A stretch of DNA of 38,584 nt from Bacteroidota bacterium (lineage in GTDB: Bacteria > Bacteroidota > Bacteroidia > Bacteroidales > VadinHA17). This document shows positions 26,892 through 34,202 of the stretch, in pieces (position 1 is the stretch's first letter; each line of letters starts with the position of its first letter). The stretch covers positions 1-38,584 of the forward strand of contig QKGI01000168.1 in assembly GCA_003250475.1 (NCBI GenBank). The letters are read 5' to 3'. Under the pieces are notes generated by a model. That model had not been told where the DNA came from and searched no databases. It saw only the letters and a list, made by a program, of their open reading frames with translations. The position numbers and the translations under genes are program-made.

Positions 26892-27584
26892 TCAGGGTAA
26901 GAGTCTCCTTGGAATGGTGGCAATAAACTCTTTGAGATAATATGGTTCAAAATATGCAAGGTCCTCATATTGCTTACTCTTCAGTGCATTCACAGATGGG
27001 ATTTGCAAATATGATGCCGAGAGCTCAAAATGCTCCACAAAGCTGGCGTTGGGATGGGTGATAATGTTTCTGCATTTTTCCGCACCATTACCGAAAAATA
27101 TTATTCTCCTGTCTGCCAGTTCCTCTGCAAAGGAGTTATTATCAATGATGTCTGCCGATGTCTCCTTTACCATTGTGCCTTCGAAGTTAAAGAGAGCGTT
27201 GTAAACCTCCATCCGCCTTGCATCTATCATCGGGCAGAGCAGGGTGTCAGAGGAGAGGGAGTCGTTATGAAGGGCTTTATATCCGAAGCACATTGATGTA
27301 AGGGTGTTTATGCCAAGCAGGGGAATTCCTGCTGCATAAGCTATCCCCTTGGCGGTTGAGACACCTATTCTCAGGCCTGTATATGACCCGGGGCCCTTGC
27401 TGACGGCAACAGCATCAAGATCACCGGCTTCCATACGGGCTCCGTCAAGCAGTTTTTGTATCAGTATGGTCAGCCGGGCTGCATGCGACATCCCTGCCGG
27501 TGCCGCGGCAACAGCAATTACGCCGGCATCACTGCACAGTGCCGCCGAACAGACTCCGGTAGCCGTCTCAATGCAAAGGATCAT
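26892..27584 (-). CDS. tsaB: TsaB, tRNA threonylcarbamoyladenosine synthesis subunit
   Basis: The 230-residue protein starts ILCIETATGVCSAAL and carries DAVAVSKGPGSYTGLRIGVSTAKGIAYA, the hallmark of TsaB (YeaZ). It forms the TsaB-TsaD-TsaE complex that makes t6A37 on tRNAs reading ANN codons. It is an ASKHA-fold scaffold, not the catalytic subunit. It lies 24 bases after the membrane-fusion protein gene. Confidence 0.95.
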   Translation of the reverse strand: MILCIETATGVCSAALCSDAGVIAVAAAPAGMSHAARLTILIQKLLDGARMEAGDLDAVAVSKGPGSYTGLRIGVSTAKGIAYAAGIPLLGINTLTSMCFGYKALHNDSLSSDTLLCPMIDARRMEVYNALFNFEGTMVKETSADIIDNNSFAEELADRRIIFFGNGAEKCRNIITHPNASFVEHFELSASYLQIPSVNALKSKQYEDLAYFEPYYLKEFIATIPRRLLP

Positions 27585-27608
27585 AGATGATGTTACTCTT
27601 TTTTCTTC

Positions 27609-28874
27609 CTACTTCTTCTTTTCAGTACTGAAGAGGGCCTCCTTGTCGACTACCTCGACCAGGGTTGAGTCGGCAAGCTTCTTCGATATAGCACTGAAAG
27701 GCTGTACAATGACTTCGTCACCTTCCGACAGTCCACTGATGACCTCAATGTTTACGTTGTCCTGTATCCCTGTCTTCACATCACGGGCAAGAGCATAGGT
27801 TCCGTCAGTGACGAATACCAGCGTACGGATATTTTCCTTTGAAGCCGGATCGGTGCTGGTAGTATCAGTACGGGTGGTGACTGCCTGAATTGGTACTGTA
27901 AGGACATCAGTCTTGCTGCTGGTATAGATGTCAACAGATGCCGACATACCCGGCCTGAAGGGGCTGGGGCTCTTTTCACTTATCAGGTCATTATAAGAAT
28001 CCTTCAAAATCAGTATCCTGACTTTGAAGTTTGTCACCTGGTCCGTGGTTGTCCCCAGGGTATTGGCAGAATTGGCTATCTCAGTGACAATTCCTTTGAA
28101 GTCACGGTCAAGGTATGCATCAACTTCCACGATAGCCGTGTCTCCCAGTTTCACCCTTATTATGTCATTTTCATTGACATCAACGACAACCTCCATACGG
28201 TTAAGATCTGCTACACGCAGCACTTCGGTACCGGTCATCATGTTCGCTCCCACCACTCTCTCGCCCAGTTCGACGGAAAGGCTTGAAATAGTACCTGTCA
28301 TGGGCGAATAGACTGTTGTCTTGACCAGGTTCTCATTGGCCTCCTTGAGAGAGGCTTCCGAGCTCTTTACAGAATATTCGGCGCTCTCCTTTTCCGCTTT
28401 GGCTACTTTATACTGTGACTCTGCCTGCTCAAAATCAGACTGGGAGATAGTATTCTCCTCATATAGCTTTTTACTTCTGCTGTAAGCCAGTTCGGTCTGA
28501 ATCAGCTGGGCTTCAACCTGTGCCAGCCTGGCCTTGGTGGAATTGAGTGTCGCAGCAGCGCGCTCCCGTGATGATATATAAATATCCGGCTTGATCTTGA
28601 AAAGAAGGGCCCCCTTCTGTACAAAATCCCCCTCTTTGACAGTCAGCTCAACGATCTCACCTGAAACATCAGGACTTATCTTCACCTCTGTCTCAGGCTG
28701 TATTTTGCCGTTGGCGGTAACTGCTTCGATGATCGGATTTATGACTGCCTTTTCTGTAGCTACCTTTACAGTAACTTCTTTGCCGAACCAGCCCGCTTTT
28801 TTACCTATAACAGCAAGGATGATCAGCAAAATGACAGCTGCCAGCAGGATCCTAAGTGTCTTATTGTTTTTCAT
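27609..28874 (-). CDS. Periplasmic adaptor (membrane-fusion protein) of an efflux system
   Basis: The 421-residue protein has an N-terminal membrane anchor (about 8-24), a barrel-sandwich/lipoyl half (GKIQPETEVKISPDVSGEIVELTVKEGDFVQKG), a coiled-coil hairpin (about 82-180, ARLAQVEAQLIQTELAYSRSK), the second lipoyl half (YSPMTGTISSLSVELGERV) and beta-barrel and membrane-proximal domains. It resembles adaptors of MacA and RND pumps. It should bridge an inner-membrane transporter to the TolC-type channel encoded just upstream. No transporter gene is present next to them. Confidence 0.92.
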   Translation of the reverse strand: MKNNKTLRILLAAVILLIILAVIGKKAGWFGKEVTVKVATEKAVINPIIEAVTANGKIQPETEVKISPDVSGEIVELTVKEGDFVQKGALLFKIKPDIYISSRERAAATLNSTKARLAQVEAQLIQTELAYSRSKKLYEENTISQSDFEQAESQYKVAKAEKESAEYSVKSSEASLKEANENLVKTTVYSPMTGTISSLSVELGERVVGANMMTGTEVLRVADLNRMEVVVDVNENDIIRVKLGDTAIVEVDAYLDRDFKGIVTEIANSANTLGTTTDQVTNFKVRILILKDSYNDLISEKSPSPFRPGMSASVDIYTSSKTDVLTVPIQAVTTRTDTTSTDPASKENIRTLVFVTDGTYALARDVKTGIQDNVNIEVISGLSEGDEVIVQPFSAISKKLADSTLVEVVDKEALFSTEKKK

Positions 28875-28988
28875 CTTGGAAAAATTTGATTATTAGCGTG
28901 AAATGAAGTACCCATCTCTTTACTTCTGTTGTCCTGGTGATTATGTTTCAGCAAATATGGGCCTTTAATAAAAGTAGATTTTTTGTTT

Positions 28989-30368
28989 TTATCTGGCAAT
29001 AATGGTAATATGCTCGAGGGTCAGAGGTATTCCTTTGTAGAAATCGAGCACCTTTGTTTTGAATACGTATTCATATTTTGCCTGTGCCATCTCGCTCTGG
29101 GCATTTAGCAGCTGAGTCTTCGACTGGTTGTATTCAACAGCAGTGACCATGCCAACCTCAAGCTTCTGCTCAGCATAACGGTAGGCTTCCTCCATAGATG
29201 CAACTGCTTTCTGGCTGGCAAAGAATTTTTTCAATGAACCACCGGCGTCGGTGTAGGCCTGCTGAATACTCTTATAGAGCTGCTTTTTAGTGTTTTCGAG
29301 CGCATATTTTGAATTCTCAATGCTGATTCTTGAGTTTTTTATACCGGTGTTAACCTGCCAGCCGTTAAATATCGGGATGTTAAGAGAGAAGCCCAGTCCG
29401 GAACTAAGGTTGTCATTCAGCTGTTCGCCGAAAGGATAGGGGGCATCGGTTACCGGTTTGAGCCTTTTATTTGAATATCCTGTTGAGACGGAGGCTCCCA
29501 GGCTGAGATGCGGACTCCTGTAACCCTTTGCTATTGCGAGGTCATATTCCGCACTTTTAAGCTGGTACTCTGCGCTGAGAATTTCGGGTCTGGTCTTCTC
29601 GGCAGCGGCGAAGATAGCCGAGGGGTCAGCGTCTATGTCTGTATCTTTCACAGTAAGGGCAGGGACTGCTACATTGAATTCTTCGGTATTCTGAAGTTCA
29701 AGCATCTGCGCCAGCGTAAGGAGAGAAAGAGTGAGCTGGTTCTGAAAATTGACCAGCTGCAGCTCCTCACGTGCAGCCTGGGCCTCAATGTCAAGCAGGT
29801 TCCCACGGGCCAGACTGCCGGCCTCCACCATCTTACGGGTACGCTCTATCTGCTGCCTGCTCAGCTCCAGCTGTGCCTCTGTAGCCGTGACCAGCTCCTG
29901 GTTAAGGAGTATCTGAAGATAACCCAGCGCTATGTTCAGCGAAATATCATCCTTGAATTTCTCGAGGTCCTGCTCACTGGCAAGAACCTGGTACCTGTTT
30001 TTCTGAATGGTATTGTAGTTAACAAGTCCTCTGAACAGTGTGACATTGCTTCCCGCATAAAAACTGTTTGACTGTACAGTCTCATTATCGGTAAACTCAT
30101 ATGTGGTCTCATCCAGGGCCCGGCCAAAAGCGTAGTTATGCGAAGCACTCCCGTTAAGAGTCGGAAGAAGATTCAGCTTTGACTGTTCCAGGGTGGAGAC
30201 CTGGTACTGGGTCATCAACTCCTGCTGTTTTATCTGGATATTGTTCTGAAGAGCGTAAGCTATACACTCTTCCAGTGTCCAGCTCTTCTGCTGCGACAAC
30301 AAGCAAAGCGGACTAAACAGAATGAAAAAGCCCACGGACAAAATCCTTCTTTTCATGTTTTTAATCAT
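28989..30368 (-). CDS. TolC-family outer-membrane efflux protein
   Basis: The 459-residue protein has a signal peptide (about 1-26, ending LLSQQ). The mature start (SWTLEECIAYALQNN) is the standard opening of outer-membrane efflux proteins. Long helical repeats with YQVLASEQDLEKFKDDISLNIALGYLQIL and, in the second half, YRYAEQKLEVGMVTAVEYNQSKTQLLNAQSEMAQAKYEY form the periplasmic tunnel. It is the first gene of a minus-strand run continuing with the adaptor and tsaB, with a 114-base gap before the adaptor. An ATG four codons later would also give a good signal peptide. Confidence 0.93.
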   Translation of the reverse strand: MIKNMKRRILSVGFFILFSPLCLLSQQKSWTLEECIAYALQNNIQIKQQELMTQYQVSTLEQSKLNLLPTLNGSASHNYAFGRALDETTYEFTDNETVQSNSFYAGSNVTLFRGLVNYNTIQKNRYQVLASEQDLEKFKDDISLNIALGYLQILLNQELVTATEAQLELSRQQIERTRKMVEAGSLARGNLLDIEAQAAREELQLVNFQNQLTLSLLTLAQMLELQNTEEFNVAVPALTVKDTDIDADPSAIFAAAEKTRPEILSAEYQLKSAEYDLAIAKGYRSPHLSLGASVSTGYSNKRLKPVTDAPYPFGEQLNDNLSSGLGFSLNIPIFNGWQVNTGIKNSRISIENSKYALENTKKQLYKSIQQAYTDAGGSLKKFFASQKAVASMEEAYRYAEQKLEVGMVTAVEYNQSKTQLLNAQSEMAQAKYEYVFKTKVLDFYKGIPLTLEHITIIAR

Positions 30369-30473
30369 GGCATTAAATGAAGTTACGAAGATATGAAATT
30401 GATCAGTATTTTAAAGACTGTAAAGATATTATCATGCTGCAGCCGGCTGATAATAGAGTAGTTCATTTTTGCT

Positions 30474-30481
30474 TATCTTTG
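30474..30481 (+). promoter_or_regulatory. -7 box of the fructose-bisphosphate aldolase promoter
   Basis: TATCTTTG matches TAnnTTTG exactly, 40 bases before the start codon. A perfect 12-base palindrome, TTGTTTAAACAA (30497-30508), lies between the expected start of transcription and the start codon and could be a regulator site. Confidence 0.5.
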
Positions 30482-30521
30482 CCATGCTCAATAAAATTGT
30501 TTAAACAAAACCTATAAAATA

Positions 30522-31598
30522 ATGAGTAATAAAGGATTAAATCTGGAGCCCGGTGTGATCAGCGGGGAGGATGTAAAAAAGCTGTTTGACTACGCCAATA
30601 AGAATGACTTTGCGATACCTGCAGTGAATGTGGTTGGCACTGATTCTGTTAACGCGGTTCTGGAGACTGCGCGTGAAGTGAATTCGCCGGTAATCATACA
30701 GTTTTCAAACGGAGGAGCACATTTCTTTGGTGGCCAGGGACTCACCAAGGAAAATCATACCGGGGCCATAGCAGGGGGTATCTCCGGGGCGCTTCATGTT
30801 CATAATGTCGCGGAATATTATGGTGTTCCTGTAATCCTGCATACAGACCATGCGGCACGCAAGCTGCTTCCGTGGATTGACGCCCTTCTGGATGCCGGTG
30901 AAGAGTTCTATGAGTCTAACGGAAAGCCCCTTTTCAGTTCACATATGCTTGATCTGTCCGAAGAACCGTTGAAGGAAAATATCGAGACCTGTAAGCGTTA
31001 CCTTGAGCGGATGGATAAGATGGGCATGACCCTGGAGATAGAGCTGGGTGTGACCGGAGGAGAGGAAGACGGTGTCGATAACACAGGCATAGACAGCTCA
31101 AGGTTGTATACGCAGCCTGAAGATGTAGCCTTTGCGTACGAAGAGCTGCTCAAGGTCTCTCCCAACTTTACCATCGCAGCATCATTCGGTAATGTTCACG
31201 GAGTATACAAACCGGGCAATGTCACTCTGCGGCCGGAGATACTGAAAAACTCCCAGGACTATATACAGGGGAAATACAAGACCGGGCCCAACCCGGTGAA
31301 TTTTGTGTTCCATGGCGGATCGGGTTCTGAAAAGCACCTTATTACAGAGGCAATAAAATACGGCGCCATCAAAATGAATATAGACACTGACATGCAGTGG
31401 GCATTCTGGGCAGGTGTGAAGGACTATTATGAGGCTAAAAAGGGATATCTCCAGGGTCAGATAGGCAATCCTGAGGGTGAAGACAAGCCTAATAAGAAAT
31501 TTTATGATCCCAGGGTCTGGCTTCGTAAAGGACAGGAGAGCTTCATTGCAAGGCTTAAAGAGGCCTTTGGAGACCTGAATGCACTTAACAGGCTCTAA
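30522..31598 (+). CDS. fbaA: Class II fructose-bisphosphate aldolase
   Basis: The 358-residue protein lines up from end to end with the E. coli FbaA type (class IIA), beginning with PGVISGEDVKKLFDYA and PAVNVVGTDSVNAVLE. Zinc and catalytic residues are visible in ILHTDHAARKLLPW (Asp109, His110), the later ligands in ASFGNVHGVYKPGN and FVFHGGSGS, and the phosphate-site NIDTDMQWAF. It splits fructose 1,6-bisphosphate into DHAP and glyceraldehyde 3-phosphate in glycolysis and gluconeogenesis. It is monocistronic, with its own promoter and a strong terminator. Confidence 0.97.
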   Translation: MSNKGLNLEPGVISGEDVKKLFDYANKNDFAIPAVNVVGTDSVNAVLETAREVNSPVIIQFSNGGAHFFGGQGLTKENHTGAIAGGISGALHVHNVAEYYGVPVILHTDHAARKLLPWIDALLDAGEEFYESNGKPLFSSHMLDLSEEPLKENIETCKRYLERMDKMGMTLEIELGVTGGEEDGVDNTGIDSSRLYTQPEDVAFAYEELLKVSPNFTIAASFGNVHGVYKPGNVTLRPEILKNSQDYIQGKYKTGPNPVNFVFHGGSGSEKHLITEAIKYGAIKMNIDTDMQWAFWAGVKDYYEAKKGYLQGQIGNPEGEDKPNKKFYDPRVWLRKGQESFIARLKEAFGDLNALNRL

Positions 31599-31620
31599 TA
31601 CTTATTAATAATATATCTTA

Positions 31621-31656
31621 AAGCAGGTCAGCGTGTTAGAGATGACCTGCTTTTTT
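31621..31656 (+). terminator. Terminator of the aldolase gene
   Basis: AAGCAGGTCA (31621-31630) pairs perfectly with TGACCTGCTT (31643-31652), followed by a run of Ts to 31656. It lies 22 bases after the stop codon. Confidence 0.9.
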
Positions 31657-31734
31657 ATTGTTAATAAGTAACATGTTTCTTTCCGTCAATGGATGGAGGT
31701 CAGGGCTACTTTAGTATAAAATTTTGTGTGAGGA

Positions 31735-31977
31735 TTGAAACGCGGACCTGCCACTGACGATAAGATAAAGAGGACCACTTCCCTGACACTCAGGCTTAAC
31801 CAGAGGGAGGTCAGGGCACTTGACATCTACTGCAAACGGTTCAGGGTAAAAAGCAAGTCTGAGTTCATGCGGCGGACTATCATGCAGGCCATTGTAGGAC
31901 GGTTCGATTCGGAGCATCCATCATTATGGGAGCAGGGAGAGTTGTCTCTTTTCTCACAGGACCTGAAAAAAATCTGA
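31735..31977 (+). CDS. Small ribbon-helix-helix-like protein
   Basis: The 80-residue basic protein resembles a small family common in Bacteroidota. A beta-strand-like TTSLTLRLNQREVRALDIYCKRF is followed by VKSKSEFMRRTIMQAIVGRFD and SEHPSLWEQ, the pattern of ribbon-helix-helix DNA-binding proteins. The only start that fits is TTG at 31735, because an in-frame stop ends at 31731. A GAGGA stands one base before it, too close for a normal ribosome site. The C-terminal 52 bases overlap the upstream part of the next gene's frame but not its chosen start. Function unknown; a regulatory or plasmid-type role is only a guess. Confidence 0.65.
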   Translation: MKRGPATDDKIKRTTSLTLRLNQREVRALDIYCKRFRVKSKSEFMRRTIMQAIVGRFDSEHPSLWEQGELSLFSQDLKKI

Positions 31978-32005
31978 AAAGGAATAAGAGCAATTCATAT
32001 TTTAT

Positions 32006-32013
32006 TATTTTTG
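32006..32013 (+). promoter_or_regulatory. -7 box for the SiaC-like gene
   Basis: TATTTTTG matches TAnnTTTG and lies 39 bases before the ATG at 32052. Its position inside the longer open frame from 31926 supports 32052 as the real start. Confidence 0.5.
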
Positions 32014-32051
32014 TGAAACCACTAAGCGGGAGGGAATTGTCAGGGGAAGAT

Positions 32052-32435
32052 ATGGCCTTGGATATCATTAAAATAGAACCTACAAAAGTAACACCGGGGG
32101 TGCTTTTTCTGGAAGGGCATCTTGAGATCAGGGGCAGGTCAATACCTGAAAATGCCTCTGATTTTTACAGGCCCCTGGAGGAGTGGGTTACGGCATATAT
32201 TAATGAACATGCAGTCCGCACACATGTCATTCTCTCGTTTGATTTTATAAATACTGCATCGACAAAGTGGGTGTATGCTCTTATAAAGAGACTGGCACTA
32301 TACCCTAACGTGCATGAGATGATATCGATAGAGTGGTTCTATGAAAAGGGGGATGATGAGCTCTATGAGCTGGGGCAGATCATCCATTCGTTCATAGATT
32401 GCCCGTTCATTTTTTACGAAACGGAGCAGACCTGA
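32052..32435 (+). CDS. SiaC-like regulatory phosphoprotein (DUF1987)
   Basis: I place the start at 32052, giving 127 residues that cover the DUF1987/SiaC family: IKIEPTKVTPGVLFLEGHLEIRGRS, IPENASDFYRPLEEWV and FDFINTASTKWVYALIKRL. The longer frame from 31926 adds a basic stretch unlike the family. In Pseudomonas aeruginosa, SiaC is phosphorylated on Thr68 by SiaB, dephosphorylated by the SpoIIE-type phosphatase SiaA, and activates the diguanylate cyclase SiaD. Thr68 of this protein falls in NTASTK, the matching site as I recall it. No kinase or cyclase partner is adjacent. The role here is inferred from the family. Confidence 0.78.
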   Translation: MALDIIKIEPTKVTPGVLFLEGHLEIRGRSIPENASDFYRPLEEWVTAYINEHAVRTHVILSFDFINTASTKWVYALIKRLALYPNVHEMISIEWFYEKGDDELYELGQIIHSFIDCPFIFYETEQT

Positions 32436-32453
32436 GATCACAAAAAAATTCCT

Positions 32454-32461
32454 TATTTTTG
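32454..32461 (+). promoter_or_regulatory. -7 box of the tRNA-Gln promoter
   Basis: TATTTTTG, matching TAnnTTTG, lies 22 bases before the tRNA and 18 bases after the SiaC-like stop codon. Confidence 0.5.
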
Positions 32462-32483
32462 CCCTGCCTTATGAGGCATTGAT

Positions 32484-32556
32484 TGACCCATGGTGTAATT
32501 GGTAACACGTCTGATTTTGGTTCAGAAGAGTCGGGGTTCGAGCCCCTGTGGGTCAA
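32484..32556 (+). tRNA. tRNA-Gln (anticodon TTG)
   Basis: The 73-base cloverleaf has acceptor stem TGACCCA / TGGGTCA, a D-loop with AATTGGTAA, anticodon stem TCTGA / TCAGA with loop TTTTGGT (anticodon TTG, reading CAA), and T-arm CGGGG-TTCGAGC-CCCTG containing TTCGA. The discriminator base is A. CCA is not encoded (CAA follows). Confidence 0.93.
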
Positions 32557-32562
32557 CAAAAG

Positions 32563-32585
32563 ACAGCCGGAAGGCTGTTTTTTTT
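32563..32585 (+). terminator. Terminator of tRNA-Gln (first copy)
   Basis: ACAGCC and GGCTGT form a stem closed by a GGAA loop, followed by eight Ts, 7 bases after the tRNA. Confidence 0.85.
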
Positions 32586-32668
32586 GAGAGGCCCCGGAGA
32601 AGGCGAAGGGGTGAGAAGTTTATCCCGGTAGCGCAGCTTATCGGGAAGCCCCTGTGGGTCAACAAAAG

Positions 32669-32692
32669 ACAGCCGGAAGGCTGTTTTTTTTT
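32669..32692 (+). terminator. Second copy of the tRNA-Gln terminator
   Basis: The same ACAGCC-GGAA-GGCTGT hairpin with nine Ts, inside the second repeat unit. Confidence 0.8.
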
Positions 32693-32770
32693 GAGAGGCC
32701 CTGGAGAAGGCGAAGGGGTGAGAAGTTTATCCCGATAGCGCAGCTTATCGGGAAGCCCCCTGTGGGTCAA

Positions 32771-33118
32771 AGAACACCTTTTTAAAGTAAGGTATAAGTT
32801 CCTGATATATTGAATTCCCGGCTGAATTTAGACCGTGGGAACTTTTATGGATGGTCCAGTTGCCTGGGTATATATTGAAAAATCCATACCTGGCTGAGAA
32901 AGAGAAACATGATCATTCAAATTGCTTGAAATTTGAATATTTCCCGCTGAATTTAATCTAAAACCTGACTTGGATTGCAAGTGTATGTAAACTTGTAAAT
33001 TCTGCAATTGAAAATGGCCATTCAGGCCACTTTTACAAATTGCAGGGCATACCAGTCTGATACGGTAAAACGAACTGTCTGCTGGTTCGGGAATTTTGTT
33101 GAAATACCGGCAGTAAAT
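32771..33118. other. Gene-free spacer with hairpins and a short direct repeat
   Basis: This AT-rich stretch has no supportable gene. It contains a 9-bp perfect inverted repeat (ATTCAAATT 32915-32923, AATTTGAAT 32930-32938), a direct repeat of TTCCCGCTGAATTTA (32815-32830 with one extra G, and 32941-32955), and the larger hairpin at 33002-33045. Confidence 0.6.
33002..33045. terminator. Large hairpin, probable terminator of the redox operon
   Basis: Outer stem CTGCAATT (33002-33009) pairs with AATTGCAG (33038-33045). The inner stem AAAATGGCC / GGCCACTTTT has an A-run on one side and a T-run on the other. It lies 74 bases beyond the last gene of the minus-strand operon, and could also act on plus-strand transcripts. 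Confidence 0.5.
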
Positions 33119-33547
33119 CTACAAGGAGCCTCCGGATATTACACAATTGTTAAGAAGAACATCCATTAAATATCCCGAGCACACACCACGGATAGAAATC
33201 CGGGATCCTACCCTGATCTCTTCCGGAAGGACTTCCGAGGTTAAGGTGCATATGACAGAAGAAAAGTTGTTATCAGTTTTCAGGGATATATTCATGGTAC
33301 TGTTTTCACCAGGGTTAATATCACTTACCACTCCGCTTACTTCTATTATTTTATCAACATATCTGGAAATAGCAGCCTCCTCATCTTCTTCAAACGACCT
33401 CTGTAATTCGGCAGATGTAACATAAAAATCCGGTTTTATTTTCCCCAGATCTTTTGGTTTAAGGTTGTAAAAATAGTAACCGGCAGCAGCACCTGCTATA
33501 ACCAGTATAGCTGAAATTATAATGGCTGTTTTCAGATTTCTTTTCAT
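33119..33547 (-). CDS. tRNA_anti-like (OB-fold) membrane-anchored protein
   Basis: From the ATG at 33547 the protein has 142 residues; a TTG start three codons upstream is less likely. A basic start and one membrane segment (about 7-26, AIIISAILVIAGAAAGYYFY) are followed by an OB-fold: residues about 60-140 with IIEVSGVVSDINPGENSTMNISLKTD and VICTLTSEVLPEEIRVGSRISIRGVC. This matches the tRNA_anti-like family, whose members are not known to bind tRNA and whose role is unclear. It is the last gene of the minus-strand redox operon, 18 bases after yceI. Confidence 0.8.
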   Translation of the reverse strand: MKRNLKTAIIISAILVIAGAAAGYYFYNLKPKDLGKIKPDFYVTSAELQRSFEEDEEAAISRYVDKIIEVSGVVSDINPGENSTMNISLKTDNNFSSVICTLTSEVLPEEIRVGSRISIRGVCSGYLMDVLLNNCVISGGSL

Positions 33548-33565
33548 AACAAGCAACTCTGGATA

Positions 33566-34111
33566 TTAAACCGGATCAAATTTCATTACAACGGTCACTT
33601 CAACGGTTTTTGCGATATTTTCTCTCACTACTGCCGGAATCTTGATATTAAAATCTTCTGGCGCAATGATAAATTTTGTATTCGCCTTCAACCCTCCGGT
33701 AACCACTTCAATAGTCCCTTTAACGGCTATTTTTTTTGTCACATCATGTATTGAGATATCTCCTTCGACTACAACCTCATATTCTGCGTTTTTCTCAAAA
33801 TCAACAGACTTCAGGTCTGTGATTTTACCTTTGAATATCGCTTTCGGATACTTGTCAGACTCCATATAGTTCTCATTGAAATGTTCTTCCATAAGGGCTC
33901 TTTCAAAATGAAAGGATTTAATGAGAACCTGAAAAACCATTTCACCGTTAGAGGTATCAATTACCCCTGCAACCTGGTTATTTTCCGCCTTGATATCTTC
34001 CATCGGCGTATGAGAGAAGAAACTGATAAATCCGTTTTTCGTCATGTACCTCTGGGCGCTTACAGAGAATGTAAGCATTGTAAGCAGGGAAAGTCCGATC
34101 AGACGTTTCAT
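33566..34111 (-). CDS. YceI-family periplasmic protein
   Basis: The 181-residue protein has a signal peptide (about 1-19, ending SVSAQ). It has the YceI lipocalin-like pattern: TKNGFISFFSHTPMEDIKAENNQVAGVIDTSNGEM, NENYMESDKYPKAIFKG and GDISIHDVTKKIAVKGTIEV. YceI proteins bind isoprenoid-type lipids in a beta-barrel pocket; in bacteria they are often found beside cytochromes. Here it lies in a run with two haem c lipoproteins and a DUF5777 barrel, so I infer a role linked to envelope electron transfer, perhaps quinone-like lipid handling. Confidence 0.92.
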   Translation of the reverse strand: MKRLIGLSLLTMLTFSVSAQRYMTKNGFISFFSHTPMEDIKAENNQVAGVIDTSNGEMVFQVLIKSFHFERALMEEHFNENYMESDKYPKAIFKGKITDLKSVDFEKNAEYEVVVEGDISIHDVTKKIAVKGTIEVVTGGLKANTKFIIAPEDFNIKIPAVVRENIAKTVEVTVVMKFDPV

Positions 34112-34202
34112 GGTTTATGCTATTATAGTTTAATACAAAGGATTAACAACTCTTAAACAGTGAGTTGTCAGAAAAGTTTAAATTCTTGCTACTTCCTGAA
34201 AC

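Larger units (their letters stand above)
32541..32770 (+). repeat. Tandem repeat of about 106 bp carrying the 3' end of tRNA-Gln
   Basis: The unit begins with the last 16 bases of the tRNA (AGCCCCTGTGGGTCAA). It continues with the ACAGCC-GGAA-GGCTGT terminator, a GAGAGGCCC block, GGCGAAGGGGTGAGAAG and a hairpin TCCCGATA / TATCGGGA. Copies start at 32541 and 32647, and a third start at 32754 holds only the tRNA end. Copies differ by single bases and one extra T. No gene is supported here. Confidence 0.85.

Noticed and set aside
29508-30071. 187-residue frame opposite the TolC-type gene
   Set aside because: It is antisense to a well-supported gene, with a Leu/Cys-rich translation of no recognisable family.
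31926-32051. N-terminal extension of the SiaC-like protein
   Set aside because: The extension overlaps the previous gene, contains a promoter-like box and is unlike the family start.
32499-32738. Open frames through tRNA-Gln and the downstream repeats
   Set aside because: They run through a tRNA and its terminators and repeat the same peptide twice.
32484-32770. Attachment site of an integrated element next to tRNA-Gln
   Set aside because: Direct repeats of the tRNA end exist, but only 106 bases separate them and there is no integrase or cargo. Kept only as a possible remnant.
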